Below, in pieces: positions 1 through 11,200 of a DNA stretch of 64,000 bases (within the stretch, counting starts at the first letter, position 1; the number at the start of each line of letters is the position of its first letter). Under the pieces are notes generated by a model, which saw only the letters and a program-made list of their open reading frames with translations, was not told where the DNA came from and did not search any database. Made by a program: the position numbers and the translations under genes. Source of the stretch: Epinephelus fuscoguttatus (lineage: Eukaryota; Chordata; Actinopteri; Perciformes; Serranidae); NCBI RefSeq assembly GCF_011397635.1, contig NC_064757.1, positions 31,573,339 to 31,637,338 of the forward strand, in the 5' to 3' direction.

Positions 1-224
1 GACAATTCTGTCAGTCTTATCTCTGTTGAGTTGAAGAAAATTCTGTGACACAGACATTTTACAGGTCCCGTTTTTGTCTGTAGTGTCTTCACAAAATTAA
101 ATTTAAATTTAGTATACTCAAAGCAGTCAGTATGCATTTAAAAAAGCTCAGTGTTTGAGTGTGCTGTTGATGCAATGCACAGAGGAAACAGAGGCACTGC
201 TCACACCTTCACAAAATTTAAATA

Positions 225-1743
225 CACTGAACAAAAATATAAACACAACACTTTTGTTTTTGCTCCCATTTTTCATGAGCTGAACTCAAAGATCTAAAAC
301 ATTTTCTAAACACACGAAAGACCATTTCCCTCAAATATTGTTCACAAATCTGTCTAAATCTGTGTTAGTGAGCACTTCTCCTTTGCCGAGATAATCCCTC
401 CCACCTCACAGGTGTGGCATATCAAGATGCTGATTAGACAGCATGAATATTGCACAGGTGTGCCTTAGGCTGGCTACAATAAAAGGTCACTCTGAAATGT
501 GCAGTTTTGCTTTATTGGGGGGGAGTCTGGGGGGGGGGTCAGAAAACCAGTCAGTATCTGGTATGACCACCATTTGCCTCACGCAGTGCAACACATCTCC
601 TTCGCATATTGTTGATCAGGTTGTTGATTGTGGCCTGTCGAATGTTGGTCCACTCCTCTTCAATGGCTGTGCGAAGTTGCTGGATATTGGCAGGAACTGG
701 AACATGCTGTCATATACGCCGATCCAGAGCATCCCAAACATGCTCAATGGGTGACATGTCCGGTGAGTATGCTGGCCATGCGAGAACTGGGATGTTTTCA
801 GCTTCCAGGAATTGCGTACAGATCCTTGCAGCATGGGGCCGTGCATTATCATGCTGCAGCATGAGGTGATGGTCGTGGATGAATGGCACAACAATGGGCC
901 TCAGGATCTCATCACGGATCTCTGTGCATTCAAAATGCCATCAATAAAATGCACCTGTGTTCGCTGGCCATAACATATGCCTGCCCATACCATAACCCCA
1001 ACACCACCATGGGCCACTCGATCCACAACGTTGACATCAGCAAACCGCTCACCCACACGACACCACACACGCTGTCTCATCTGCCCTGAACAGTGAAAAC
1101 CGGGATTCATCCGTGAAGAGAACACCTCTCCAACGTGCCAGACGCCATCGAATGTGAGCATTTGCCCACTCAAGTCGGTTACGACGACAAACTGCAGTCA
1201 GGTCGAGACCCCGATGAGGACGACGAGCATGCGGATGAGCTTCCCTGAGACGGTTTCTGACAGTTTGTGCAGAAATTCTTTGGTTATGCAAACCGATTGT
1301 TGCAGCAGCTGTCTGGGTGGCTGGTCTCAGACGATCTTGGAGGTGAACATGCTGGATGTGGAGGTCCTGGGCTGGTGTGGTTACACGTGGTCTGCGGTTG
1401 TGAGGCCGGAATTGCACGCTCCCTCAAAACTTGCGATATCTGTGGCATTGTGCTGTGTGATAAAACTGAACATTTTAGAGTGGTCTTTTATTGTGGCCAG
1501 CCTAAGGCACACCTGTGCAATATTCATGCTGTCTAATCAGCATCTTGATATGCCACACCTGTGAGGTGGGATGGATTATCTCGGCAAAGGAGAAGTGCTC
1601 ACTAACAGATTTAGACAGATTTGTGAAAAATATTTGAGGGAAATGGTCTTTTGTATGTATAGAAAAAGTTTTAGATCTTTGAGTTCAGCTCATGAAAAAT
1701 GGGAGCAAAAACAAAAGTGTTGCGTTTATATTTTTGTTCAGTG
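225..1743 (-). mobile_element. Tc1-type DNA transposon with ~280-bp inverted repeats, inactive
   Basis: Both ends begin CACTGAACAAAAATATAAAC (the right end as reverse complement), each next to a TA dinucleotide (223-224 and 1744-1745), as expected for Tc1/mariner insertion. The inverted repeats are long: roughly 225-510 pairs with 1462-1743, with scattered mismatches and small indels. Between them lies a broken transposase read on the minus strand. The poly-G run near 518-538 is probably a local expansion inside the element. Ends and TA flanks are read directly; the family assignment rests on the transposase remains. It is an old, non-functional copy. Confidence 0.9.
556..1417 (-). pseudogene. 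Tc1 (DD34E) transposase, frameshifted
   Basis: Read on the minus strand, the pieces follow Tc1 transposase order: an N-terminal helix-turn-helix region, then the first catalytic block TDESRFSLF near 1095-1120, then a VMVWAGICYGQRTQ block near 960-1010 in another frame, then the second catalytic block QHDNARPH near 840-860, and finally SPDMSPIEHVWDALDRR near 720-770. The reading frame shifts at about 1080 and about 900, and a TGA interrupts the segment just after the DALDRRI stretch. The spacing from the second Asp to the Glu is 34 residues, the classic DD34E arrangement. No single frame covers the protein, so it cannot be made. It lies wholly within the inverted-repeat element around it. Confidence 0.88.
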
Positions 1744-1746
1744 TAT

Positions 1747-2514
1747 ATTGCAAATGTTGGAACACAGAGTATTGAAGTAGTTAAGTTTAACCACGGCACC
1801 ATGCGTACTGTATCATTTCCTGTCAGCATAAGCAGTAAAGTGTGTTGATTTTCTCTTCATTACCTACACACTGTGTATGATTAGTATATAGTATCAAAGT
1901 GGGGAACAGCGCAGCAGTCGTTCTCTTTAAATCAGCAAACCATGAAGACATGATAACATTTATTGTTGCATTCATTTCTTTCTACAATATACTAGAAAAA
2001 AAGATCTTAGACAAACAAATCTTCAAGAAGGACTGAAGTGACTGGATTTAATTATGGTGCAAATTAACTTGTTTCAGGAAGTTTCTTAAATGAAATAATT
2101 CCACTTGTCTTGGAGTGCTCGAGAGACGTGCTCAGCTCCTCCTGTGGATAAAGTTTTCACTTGTATACTAAGTACTAAAATCTCAGCTTAATTAGGTGTT
2201 GTTTTTTTTCTCCGGCTCAAATCTCTCCTGGTAACAAAACTAATTATTTTCATTTGCCCACACACTGTTAGGCACAATTACTCAGATTTAATTCACTTGC
2301 TTTTTCAAATGTTACACTCAGTGTGAAAAGTCCTGGGGTCGCCTTTGAGCCCAAAGTACATTTTCAGCTCAGTGTAAAATCTCTTCTTACTGAGGAACAC
2401 TGTGAAACTTAGATGCCAACTTTAACCATAATATTTGAGGAAAGTAATTCATGCTTTTACTTCATTTCATTTATTTATACAGGGAAGGAATTAAAAGTAA
2501 CATTGGGTGTGTTA
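1747..2514. other. intergenic, no feature seen
   Basis: This AT-rich stretch between the Tc1 element and the next repeat has no convincing exon, RNA or repeat end. Short reading frames here lack family resemblance. Confidence 0.5.
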
Positions 2515-3420
2515 CAGTTTTCAGCAATCTTAAGTGCTCTATGGTAGGCAACTGGACTTGCTTAAGTTTCTTGAGGACATTTCGTCTCTCATCCAAGAGG
2601 CCTCTTCAGTTCTAACAGACTGGTGTGGAGTCAGGCTTTAAACTCAGTGTGGGTGTGAACCCTTACAGAGTCATTAAGGTCACATATCGTTGACCCACCC
2701 GCCCGTCGTGTGTGTCATTAGGGTTAGATCAGGGGTAGGCAACCTGTGGCTCCGGAGCCACATGTGGCTCTTCAGCCCCTGTCCAGTGGCTCCTTGAGCC
2801 TTTGAGAAAAGAAGTCTATGGAAATTCCTTCTATGAATCCAAATGTTGCTGAACCTCGATAGCAGTGGCTGGTTAGCTATGGATGGCAAATCCAAAAAAG
2901 TAAATTGAATAAAATAGAGAATGTAGTAGTGCGTGGACAGATTTGTTTGCTCTCACTGCCTGCTCTGCAAAATTTAAGTACCAGATAATTATTCATAGTG
3001 CCTTACACAGTGGCCACCTTGTGGTAAAACATATTAACAAATGCTTATTTAGACCATAAGTATACGCTAATTTAGACTTAATAGGCTATTTACCTTGATT
3101 ATAAGGCTCAAACATGTTTTGCGGCTCCACACAGATTTTTTCAAATTATTTTTGGTCAAAAATGGCTCTTTTAATGGCAAAGGTTGCAGACCCCTGGGTT
3201 AGATGGATCCAGGTGTGACTGGATGTTAAGTCGTCTGGGGAGGGATCCTGAGACTGCATTGAAGGTGGATGATAAGTGGTGTCGTAGGCCACCTCCTCTG
3301 CTTAACGATGGCCTCTTGGATGAAAGGCGAAACATCTTCAGGACACTTCAGCAAGTCCAGTTGCCTACGATATAGCGCTACCATGACCTGGATGACTGAG
3401 AATCTTCACCGACAGTTTTC
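2515..3420. repeat. Foldback remnant, possibly a Penelope-like pLTR pair, split by a hAT MITE
   Basis: The left arm (about 2540-2620) and the right arm (about 3285-3375) are inverted copies of one sequence. It contains a GGATGAGAGACGAAA-like core followed by AGCAAGTCCAGTTGCCTA. Outer parts also pair loosely, including CAGTTTTCAGCA at both ends. The arm resembles terminal sequence that I recall following Penelope-like retroelements in fish genomes, where flanking pLTRs can be inverted; that assignment is from memory and uncertain. No reverse transcriptase or GIY-YIG coding sequence remains here. A younger hAT-type MITE (2730-3196) is inserted between the arms. Confidence 0.55.
2730..3196. mobile_element. 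Non-autonomous hAT-type MITE with exact 8-bp target duplication
   Basis: The element starts CAGGGGTAGGCAACCTGTGG and ends with the inverted form (GCAAAGGTTGCAGACCCCTG). It is flanked on both sides by the identical 8-mer GGTTAGAT (2722-2729 and 3197-3204). CA-GGG termini with 8-bp duplications are diagnostic for hAT elements. The 467-bp interior has no coding capacity; it repeats GTGGCTC and GGCTCTT motifs near the ends, as MITEs of this group do. It must be moved by a transposase encoded elsewhere. Confidence 0.88.
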
Positions 3421-3853
3421 AGCAGGTTGTACAAGTCATGAAGAACAATGGAGAAGTGAAATAGGACAGTCTGTGAATGGGACACCCTGATAAGCGATCT
3501 AAAGCTTGAGAATAGGGGCCCAGACTTGATGCATATTGTATTTTAAAATATGTTCACTGACACGCAGTCGTCGTTAATGAGAAAAATAACGTGCATGTAA
3601 AATACTGTAACATTTACAACCTACAGAACTAACCAAAAACCACACTACTCTAATGCTAAACATTGGTGTCATAGGTAGGTCATTTTGCAGCACATAAAAA
3701 CAAAACCACATCACAACACAAACTGAAAATAACCAACAGAGACAAGACAACCACAAAACATAAACAGCTATAGAGACATTACAAAGGAGAGGACTTAAAA
3801 AGGAGCTACGCCCATTTTCAAAATTCTTAAATGTTATTCCGATGATCTAAGAC

Positions 3854-4131
3854 ATTCATTCATTTTCCGTAACCGCTTTTCCTGTTAGGGGTCACGGAGG
3901 GGCTGGAGACTATCCCAGCTGACATTACACTCTCCACTACACTCAGGTCACCAGACAACCATTCACACTCACGAACAATTTAGAGTCACAAATTAACCTG
4001 CATGTCTTTGGGCTGTGGGAGGAAGCTGGAGTACCCAGAGAAAATGGAGAAAACACGCAAAGTCCCTGGCTCAAACCAGGAACCCTCTTGCTGTGAGACA
4101 ACAATGCTAACCACTGCACCACCATGCTGCC
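3854..4131 (-). repeat. tRNA-derived SINE-like repeat, degraded copy
   Basis: Read on the minus strand this begins GGCAGCATGGTGGTGCAGTG, with an A-box-like GTGGTTAGCATTG, and ends in AATGAATGAATG. It is the same family as the better copy at 23720-24100 but has lost about 100 bp of the middle and the B-box is damaged. I could not find an exact target duplication, so the ends are approximate. The spurious open frames in it are repeat-derived. Confidence 0.75.
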
Positions 4132-4210
4132 TTAAGTCAGTTCTAAGACAGTCCAAACATACTAGTAAACATGGACAACTCTCCCAAATCCAAAAACTAG
4201 AGTGCTAAAA

Positions 4211-4480
4211 CTCAAATTAGTGATGTCACAGGGTATAAAGTCTGGAGCTGCTCCATAGACAACGGATTGGTAAAGATGTCATAGATGACACTGAGGGCAC
4301 CCGGGGCGTGTTGTGAGTATATGGGTTCATTTTGTGTTTCAGAACTGAGCCCACTACAGCAGAATAAAGTTCATTTGAGTATAAAAAGAAAAACATTATG
4401 TGGGTCCACAAAATCAGTCTCCCATTCATTGTCTATGGAGCAGCTTTAGACTTAATACTCTATGACATCACAATTTTGAG
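4211..4480. mobile_element. Foldback MITE, 270 bp
   Basis: The first ~55 bases (CTCAAATTAGTGATGTCACA onward to CTCCATAGACAA) are mirrored by 4427-4480, whose reverse complement runs CTCAAAATTGTGATGTCATA to CTCCATAGACAATG. The interior is about 160 bp and non-coding. No clear target duplication was found, so the superfamily is left open. Confidence 0.7.
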
Positions 4481-5282
4481 ACTTCTCTGGTGTCTGGTTT
4501 TAACAGAGTGCAGCTCATGTTCACAAATACTGGTCGAACTTTTCTCAGCCATGGAAATCATTTCGGTGGTGTTACCCTTTTAGGTAAATGAGCAAGATGG
4601 TGTATGAGATTTGAATCAGCGTGTCCTTCCATTTAATACTGTTTGTATGCCTGTTTGAAGTGTGTAATAGAGGTTACTGCTCCATAATACAGAATCTTGT
4701 TGCAGATTTTAGTGTAAGTGTGAAAAAATGATGTCTGACTGTAATTGTTTGTGTGAGGCAGTGCTGGAATGAGTGTAATGGAAACTGATTAAGGAGTAAG
4801 TGTAGGAGTGGAGTTATTGTTTTGGATCTTGGCTGGGTTATTCATGTAGTTCTTAAAAGTCAGGATGCAGAGGTGACTCCACGGGGGAGGGTTCCCATGG
4901 ATCTGTTGTATAGTTTTACTACAGGGTCAATGGATTCCTTTGTGGTGAGGGACCAACTTTGGAGACAGTAGGATGAAAGAATGATTGCATTAAGACGTGT
5001 CCGAGACAGTTAGGGGTGAGATACGGTCTGATCTTTTTATAGATATACAGTTTCTGGTTGAGCTTCTTTGTTTAGCCTCGAGTACTGCAACGCAGCGTTC
5101 AACTGCCTGAACAAATCTTCTCCATCTCGACGGCAGCTACTCTAAAACTTTGCAGGAAAGTAGATCACACATAACACCAGGTTTAGCTTCTTTCCACTGA
5201 CTCCCTGACACTTGTAGGATTGATTTTAAAATTGTACTCTTGACACAGAGGGCACCACATTAGATGTAATGTCCTCCTCTGG
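4481..5282. other. intergenic or fahd2 intronic sequence, no feature seen
   Basis: Nothing in this stretch resembles the next expected fahd2 exon, which should encode a peptide like EVDWEVELAVVIG. If the fahd2 gene is complete, this is part of a long third intron. No repeat ends are evident. Confidence 0.45.
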
Positions 5283-5296
5283 CCACCAGGTGGAGC
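5283..5296 (+). promoter_or_regulatory. CTCF-like motif
   Basis: CCACCAGGTGGAGC matches the CTCF core CCASYAGRKGGCRS at 13 of 14 positions, plus-strand orientation, 150 bp from the fahd2 splice donor. Motif match only; occupancy is not knowable from sequence. Confidence 0.4.
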
Positions 5297-5445
5297 CTCA
5301 GATCTTCAGGGCAGAGTCAGAAAACTAAAGGTCCCCTTAACAACCTCCCACAATGTCTCAGAGAAACCAAATCAATCCACATTTTTTCTCCCTGTAAAAC
5401 ACTCGGTCACCTCTTGTTCGGATAGTGACATATAGATAAAGTTAC

Positions 5446-6435
5446 CTGACTCTCTGAGGGCAGGACGATGTCATCGTACGGGCCGGTGATGGCGCTGGGG
5501 AATTTGCTGAAGATGATGGGCTCTTTGGGGATCGGGGCGTTCTGCTCCAGGCAGTGGTCGCGGTAGTTCATGCCCACACACACCACCTTCTCTGGGGCCA
5601 ACACAGGAGACAGCAGCTGGATGTCTGATCGCTCCACCACACACTGACCGGACGACAAGGCTCTGAGGAAGAGGAGGAGGATGATGAGGAGTTAGCAAGG
5701 AAGACAGAGAGAGGAAGATGATGATGATGATGATGAGGAAGATAAAGTTGTTAAAAGATGCTAATTTCAGAAAAAAATTTAAGAAGATGCTGTTTCCCCA
5801 CAAAGATGTTTTTAATGATTTAGGAGGAAGATTTTCATCAAGAGGATTTTGTTAATTAAGGAAAGAGATGATGATTTGAGAAGAGACAGTTTAAATGAGG
5901 AGGACAGATCTTGATTTCCCATCTGTGTTTTATGATGAGCGTGACTTATGATTAAACAAGAAAAGGTTGCTGATTTATAAACATGGTGATGATATAAGAA
6001 GAGAAGATGAAGTATGAAAATGATTAAACAAGAAGTTTGAGGAGGAGAAGACAATGACTGAGGAAGAATTAAAGCATAATTAACAAAGATGATGACTGAG
6101 GACAAAGAGGACAGTGATTTTGGAGCTAATGCACAATAACAATGAGATGATGAATGTGTTTGTCACCTCTGTGCACACTCCAGACCCTTGTCTCCCAGCT
6201 CCAGCAGCTCTCTCATCGTCGAGGGCATGGAGGGGTCAAACGCCTTCAGATCCACCACGCCGTGCCCTCCGTCACCTTGCTCCACTCCCACTCTGATGCC
6301 TCCTGCATCACCATGGCGATGAAACTGCACCAGACGCATCGCTGCACCGCTCAGGCCTCGATTCTGTGGGTTCGTCGTGTGTCTCCTTTGAGAGAGTAAA
6401 CTCCTGAAGATGCAGGAGCGAAGAGGAAGTCTCAT
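5446..6435 (-). CDS. fahd2: Fumarylacetoacetate hydrolase domain-containing protein 2, N-terminal half
   Basis: Two coding exons are visible on the minus strand: 6435-6167 (codons 1-89 plus two bases) and 5662-5446 (to codon 162), joined in frame by a GT-AG intron; a further GT donor follows at 5445. Residues 33-38 read MRLVQF, then come KAFDPSMP and the FAH-family core VVCVGMNYRDHCLEQN and KEPIIFSKFPSAITGPYDD, ending LPSESQ. The predicted N-terminus is Arg-rich and hydrophobic (MRLPLRSCIFRSLL), consistent with a mitochondrial presequence as in other FAHD2 proteins. The start is the ATG directly after an acceptor-like CCTCGACAG. The family includes acylpyruvase and oxaloacetate-handling enzymes. 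The metal-binding E-x-E segment lies in downstream exons not seen here, probably beyond position 1, so the gene is cut by the window edge. Recent literature links FAHD2 to oxaloacetate tautomerisation; that is from memory. Confidence 0.92.
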
Positions 6436-6789
6436 CTGTCGAGGACACAGGAAAGGAAAGAGAGGAGAGGAGAGCAGATGAGCAGAGACAACAGAAATCA
6501 AACAAGCAGCAACTTAGATTTATTTCTCAGAGGGTGTCTGACAGACTTAAATAGATTATCATCCTCATTGTTTTTGTCTTACTGTCAACACGTCACACCT
6601 GAGCCTTCACATGTTGAGAGACAAAATCTAAATAGAGTGCAGCACCATTGCACAAATCAAAACCTCCTTTAATTACTCTATTTTTTTCAGTAAATCAATT
6701 CATTTTTAATCTGTTACACATGAAAAACATTGAAACGTGACCAATACAGTTTCCAGAACACAAATAAATTTAGAAATGTATTTTAAAAA

Positions 6790-6945
6790 TAGCAAAGCAG
6801 CAAAACCTCACATCTAAGATGCTGCAACCAGAGAGAGTTTTGCGTTTTTGTTTGATAAATTAGTGATTATCAGATAATATCACTGGTCACAAATCAATCA
6901 ACTGATGGATTTGCTGACTAATCATTTGAACTCTGGACCTGCTGT
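6790..6945. repeat. Fragment of a common fish MITE family in a fahd2 intron
   Basis: CTCACATCTAAGATGCTGCA followed by a GATTATCAGATAATATCACT stretch and AATCAATCAACTGATGGATT resembles the elements near 48470-49130, which share the CTCACATTTGAGAAGC and the ATTAATC/TGCAGCTC signatures. No clean ends are visible. Confidence 0.4.
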
Positions 6946-7712
6946 GAAATTATTGACCTTTCCTTGTCTTTACACACCACACTGGACAGAGGCAGCTGAA
7001 AACTCTCATAGGTTTAGATTTTGGGGGGGACGCAGGGGACACGTTCCTCTCAGTATTTAAAACATGCATCTTTTCCCACCACTAGAAACATAGATGTAGC
7101 AGAGGACTTCAATTTGATTAAAGTAGTTCCACTGTAAATTGATGCAGAAAAGGCACAAATAGGTGCATGACAATTCACCAAACTGTAGGAAATTGAGTGT
7201 TTGGTGCTAAAATTTTCCTATGGGAGGACCCTCAACCCCCTGATTCATATGTGTGACCCACAATATTGAAACAAAACCTACTGACACAAATACTTGTCTG
7301 TTAAAATTTCAGAAATGTACCTAAATTTTCTGACTTCTACTGCTGAAGCAGAAGTTGTAAACTTTCTGTTCCTGAACTGGACTCTGCACCCAGACTAGTC
7401 TGTCAAGAAGAGGCTGCCATTAGGTCAGATACAAATCATATCAGCACGTCTGCCACACTGCACATTGATCATTACCTGCTATCTCATGATAATAGAGCTG
7501 TAAATCATACCCACGACAGTAAAAACATGAACACAGCTGCTGCAGCAGCAGCGGGTTAACTTCTGCCTACCTGCAGCTCCAGCTGAAGCTCTGCAGTGTG
7601 ATTTTTAACCACGGCAAAATCACATTTGCAGAGGACTTTGACACTGTTGTCTGCTACTGTATAACCTGCTACTTCTACTCTGCCCTTTGTACTGTCTGTG
7701 GTTCATACTCAC

Positions 7713-7840
7713 CTCTTCGATTCTGCTCAGAAAACGCCACTTTTAACTACTTCCGGTTAGTGTTTGTAGTTCTTGAGGTCAGTCCTGTCAAAAGAGAGAT
7801 GAAGTTAGCGACGGAAGCTAGCGACGAGTGTAGCACTTAT
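7713..7840 (-). other. fahd2: Probable non-coding first exon of fahd2
   Basis: The minus strand reads CAGAATCGAAGAG|GTGAGTATG here, an excellent splice donor, while the first coding exon starts with a pyrimidine-rich acceptor immediately before its ATG at 6435. This predicts a leader exon ending at 7713 and a 1.28-kb intron. There is no ATG in the proposed exon. The outer end near 7840 is a guess, placed beyond an ETS-like ACTTCCGG site at 7750-7757. Confidence 0.55.
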
Positions 7841-8291
7841 TGTCTTTAAATCGTGTCATTAAGTATTGTTATATTGGTCATATAATTATCTAAATTCTAA
7901 TTTTCGCGTTTGTTGAATTAGCTCTGGAAACTACAACTCCCTGCTGTAGCCGTAAATGCGCCTTCATGTACAGTTGGAACTTTTGTGTACATTCCACAAC
8001 TACCGTAAATATTATAAACATCTACACGTATATACAGACACAGATTCACAGTGCAGGTAAATTACTTTAATGGAAACCAAAATGTAACGATTTAATGTTT
8101 TAATTTTACGGAAATTAGCATTCTAGGAGTTGGATGCCCGTAATTACGAGCATCGGGCAGCCCACGAATGCAGCATAATTGCATCTTAACGGATCATGTG
8201 ACCAATCGGAGCGGACTGAAGGGAAGGAGCCGTTGTTACCGGCTGTCAGCTGCCTCTTTCACTCTGAAGGCACCGGGGGAGGAGGACCAAA
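7750..8291. promoter_or_regulatory. Shared bidirectional promoter of fahd2 and the aminopeptidase gene
   Basis: The divergent genes are separated here by about 450 bp from leader exon to start codon. Visible motifs are ACTTCCGG (ETS/GABP-like, 7750-7757), AACTACAACTCCC (ZNF143-like, 7930-7942), TCATGTGAC (USF/MITF-type E-box, 8194-8202), CCAAT (8202-8206), and just inside intron 1 a perfect GTCACGTG (8359-8366). No TATA box is placed appropriately on either strand. ZNF143, ETS and CCAAT combinations are typical of TATA-less bidirectional housekeeping promoters. Motif functions are inferred. Confidence 0.65.
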
Positions 8292-11200
8292 ATGTGCACC
8301 AGGTGAGATTAACGGCTGCTTTTATTGTACCCCGTTTCATTTTGGGGTTAATGGGCTCGTCACGTGCAGCTTTCCGCCGCGTGCGCCGTGTGCATTAAAT
8401 AACAAAGAAGACTCAGAGAGGCCTTTGCTTAATAGGATACTTTTCCACATAGCGGTTGTGTAATGTGTTTTTAATCTGGTTTCATTCAGTCATTTAATTT
8501 GAATTTAGCTTTTTAATTTACCTTCATTTGTTTATTCACTCACAGCTCAGAGCAGAAACCCTGATCCTCTCATGTTGCAGAACAGGCTTGACTTATTTCT
8601 GGATTCAGTTTCCACTAAAAGGGCCCAGTGCCATGATTTCACTTTATGTATTATTATACCTCTCTTGTGTAACACCAGCTGTCATATGATGCCTGAAATA
8701 AATTCAGTATGAAGTGTAGACTAGGTTCTAAGTGTTATTTTTCTGCAGCAGCTGAAACTAAATCAGATCTCAAAGGTCCTGCAGGTTTTCACACTTTGAC
8801 CCACTCGGTTATCACGAAGCTGCATTATAAACACTCACATGAGAGTCTGCTTGCATCGCTCAACCTGACACATCTCTCCTTATTCCTGTCACATAATGCT
8901 GATGCTGCAGAAACATGAGGAAGTAACCCTTCTGTGTGTGTGTTTCTCTGTGCAGCGTCCAGCCTGTTGAGTGGACCACCGACCTAAAGAACCAGAAGTG
9001 AGTATCAGTGGGAATGCTTCACTTCCTGTTTAGCTGGACAGCTGTGTTAGATGATGATGGTGATGATGATGGGTTTTTTGTTCTCAGCTTTGATGGCATC
9101 GTGTTGGTGACTCAGAGCCATGACACACTGCCCTCCGAGCTCGACTGCTTGAAAGCACCGCTGCAGGACTACAGCTCTGTAAGTCTCTGTCCCTCTCCCA
9201 CCTGCAGCAAGTCAGCCTCATTACAAGATTTATATTCTCACCCCATCTGTCTTTGTCTTTTCCAACCCTGACTAAGTTAATATCTGAGTTTCATCTAACG
9301 TGGTATTAAAAAGTCTTAACCTGGTTATATCCGTGGACACCCTGTAACTTGTGAATTTGCTTCTGCTTCTGTTTTGTGGGATTCAAATAAAAAAGGACAT
9401 TAAATTGGCAAACTATATTCTGCGAAGTTCTTTTATATTTATGCATTAAATTCTGATCTGCTCTGGTTCAGTGCCATTCCTTTAAATCAGGACTTTCTGA
9501 TTTAAACATTGTCTTGACTCTGTGATGTCTCATCTGTAGACTAAAGCGTTGGTTATGATGTCACATAGTGAGTGCTCTCCCTATCTGCTTTCTCTCTCCA
9601 GGTGGACAGTGGTCTGGGGGAGGAGGTGGTGGTCCTGAAGGTCCCTGGTCTCCCTGGTAACCGTATGGTGTTTGCCTCCACCGGCCCAGTAAACCGCGAC
9701 TATGATGACATCAGGCGCTTCAGTGATGCAGCTGTCAACGGCATCAAAAGGTCAGTGAATAGATTTTTTTTTCCCCCTTTAGGCCAGAGATTACTTGCTT
9801 TAAACCACATGGTAGGGGTGGGAGTCACCAGAGGCCCCTAAGATATGATTATTATTATCACAATACCTAGGTCACAATACAATATTATTGTAATGAAAAA
9901 TAGTTTGTGATATGCTGAGTATTGCGATAACGCACATTGCGATTTATTACTTATTTTCAGCTGACAATTAGGAAAACTTTGCCAACATCTGCTTTATCTA
10001 ATAAGATAAAGTTTTCAGTCTGTTCATCTCACTTCTATCATTTTTATTGCAGCAAAATATATTTAAAAAATATATTTTTTATTCGCAATATTGATAATTT
10101 ATATGATAAAAATTTTGATACTTGGTGTGTATGGATACAATCAGTGTCCCCACCTTCATGAAATTCCTGGAAAAGTTATAAAATTAGAAATATTTCCAGG
10201 CCTGGACATGCTTTGGAAAGTATGAATATATGCTAGCTGGTGGCGGGAATGTTTAACTTGCGAGCAAAGATAGGATGTGCTAGCAGTTTGCTTATCCACA
10301 AATGCCTGGGAAGTGCTTGTCTACTCATTTTAAACAACTTAAATAAAGTCATGGAAATGGGGTGAAATGTTACAGAAAAGTTTTTTGAAAATTAATTTGT
10401 AAAAAAATGTGTGGGAACCCTGTAAAATATTGCCACACAAAATATCATGATGCTATAAGTATTTTCTCCCCACCCCTGTGAGCAATAAGTCTGTCTTGTG
10501 TATCCTATGTACATTTGGAGTATTGGTTGTGCACGTCCTATACACACATGAACGTTAGGGGGAGTAAAGTAACCTCCTTGAGTGCTGCTACATTTATTGT
10601 TCACATCATGCAAATCCATAAGTTTTATGTGGTCTGAGTTCTCTGGTGCGCCCTCTAGTGGAATCCTCCAGTAACACTTGTGGTACACAGGCAAGTGTGT
10701 GAACAGTTAAGCTCACAATGCATTCAGTTGTCGAAGAACCATGTGGTTAAAACACAAGAACATCTCCAGCCTTAGTGTCTCATATTGCTGGTTTACCTCC
10801 AGGTTTCTTTGTCTGTGTCCTTTCAGGGCCTTGAAAGCAGGCATGCAGCGCCCCCTGCTGGTTTGCCCTCCACACGCAGACTACAAGAACAGCACTTTGG
10901 TGGCTGCACTCGGGGCCCTTCATGCTCTCTACATGGTGAGATCATAACTCCTTATCATCAGGGCTGTGGTGGCTCTGTTCAGACTTGGCGCTTAATGTGA
11001 GCTGGGTGATCAGACTACAAGGGCACAGTTTTATAGTAGTCGTGAAGTACTGCTTAGGTAATACTCTACAGTCATGTAATGAGCATGAAAGTCTCAGCTC
11101 TGTGTTTGAGCGTATCTAGATCTAAGATACTAGCTCTGAACATGCAATAATAAACTCACTTATTAATCTTTTTTGCCCTTAAAAGCCGCTGGAAGTGAGA

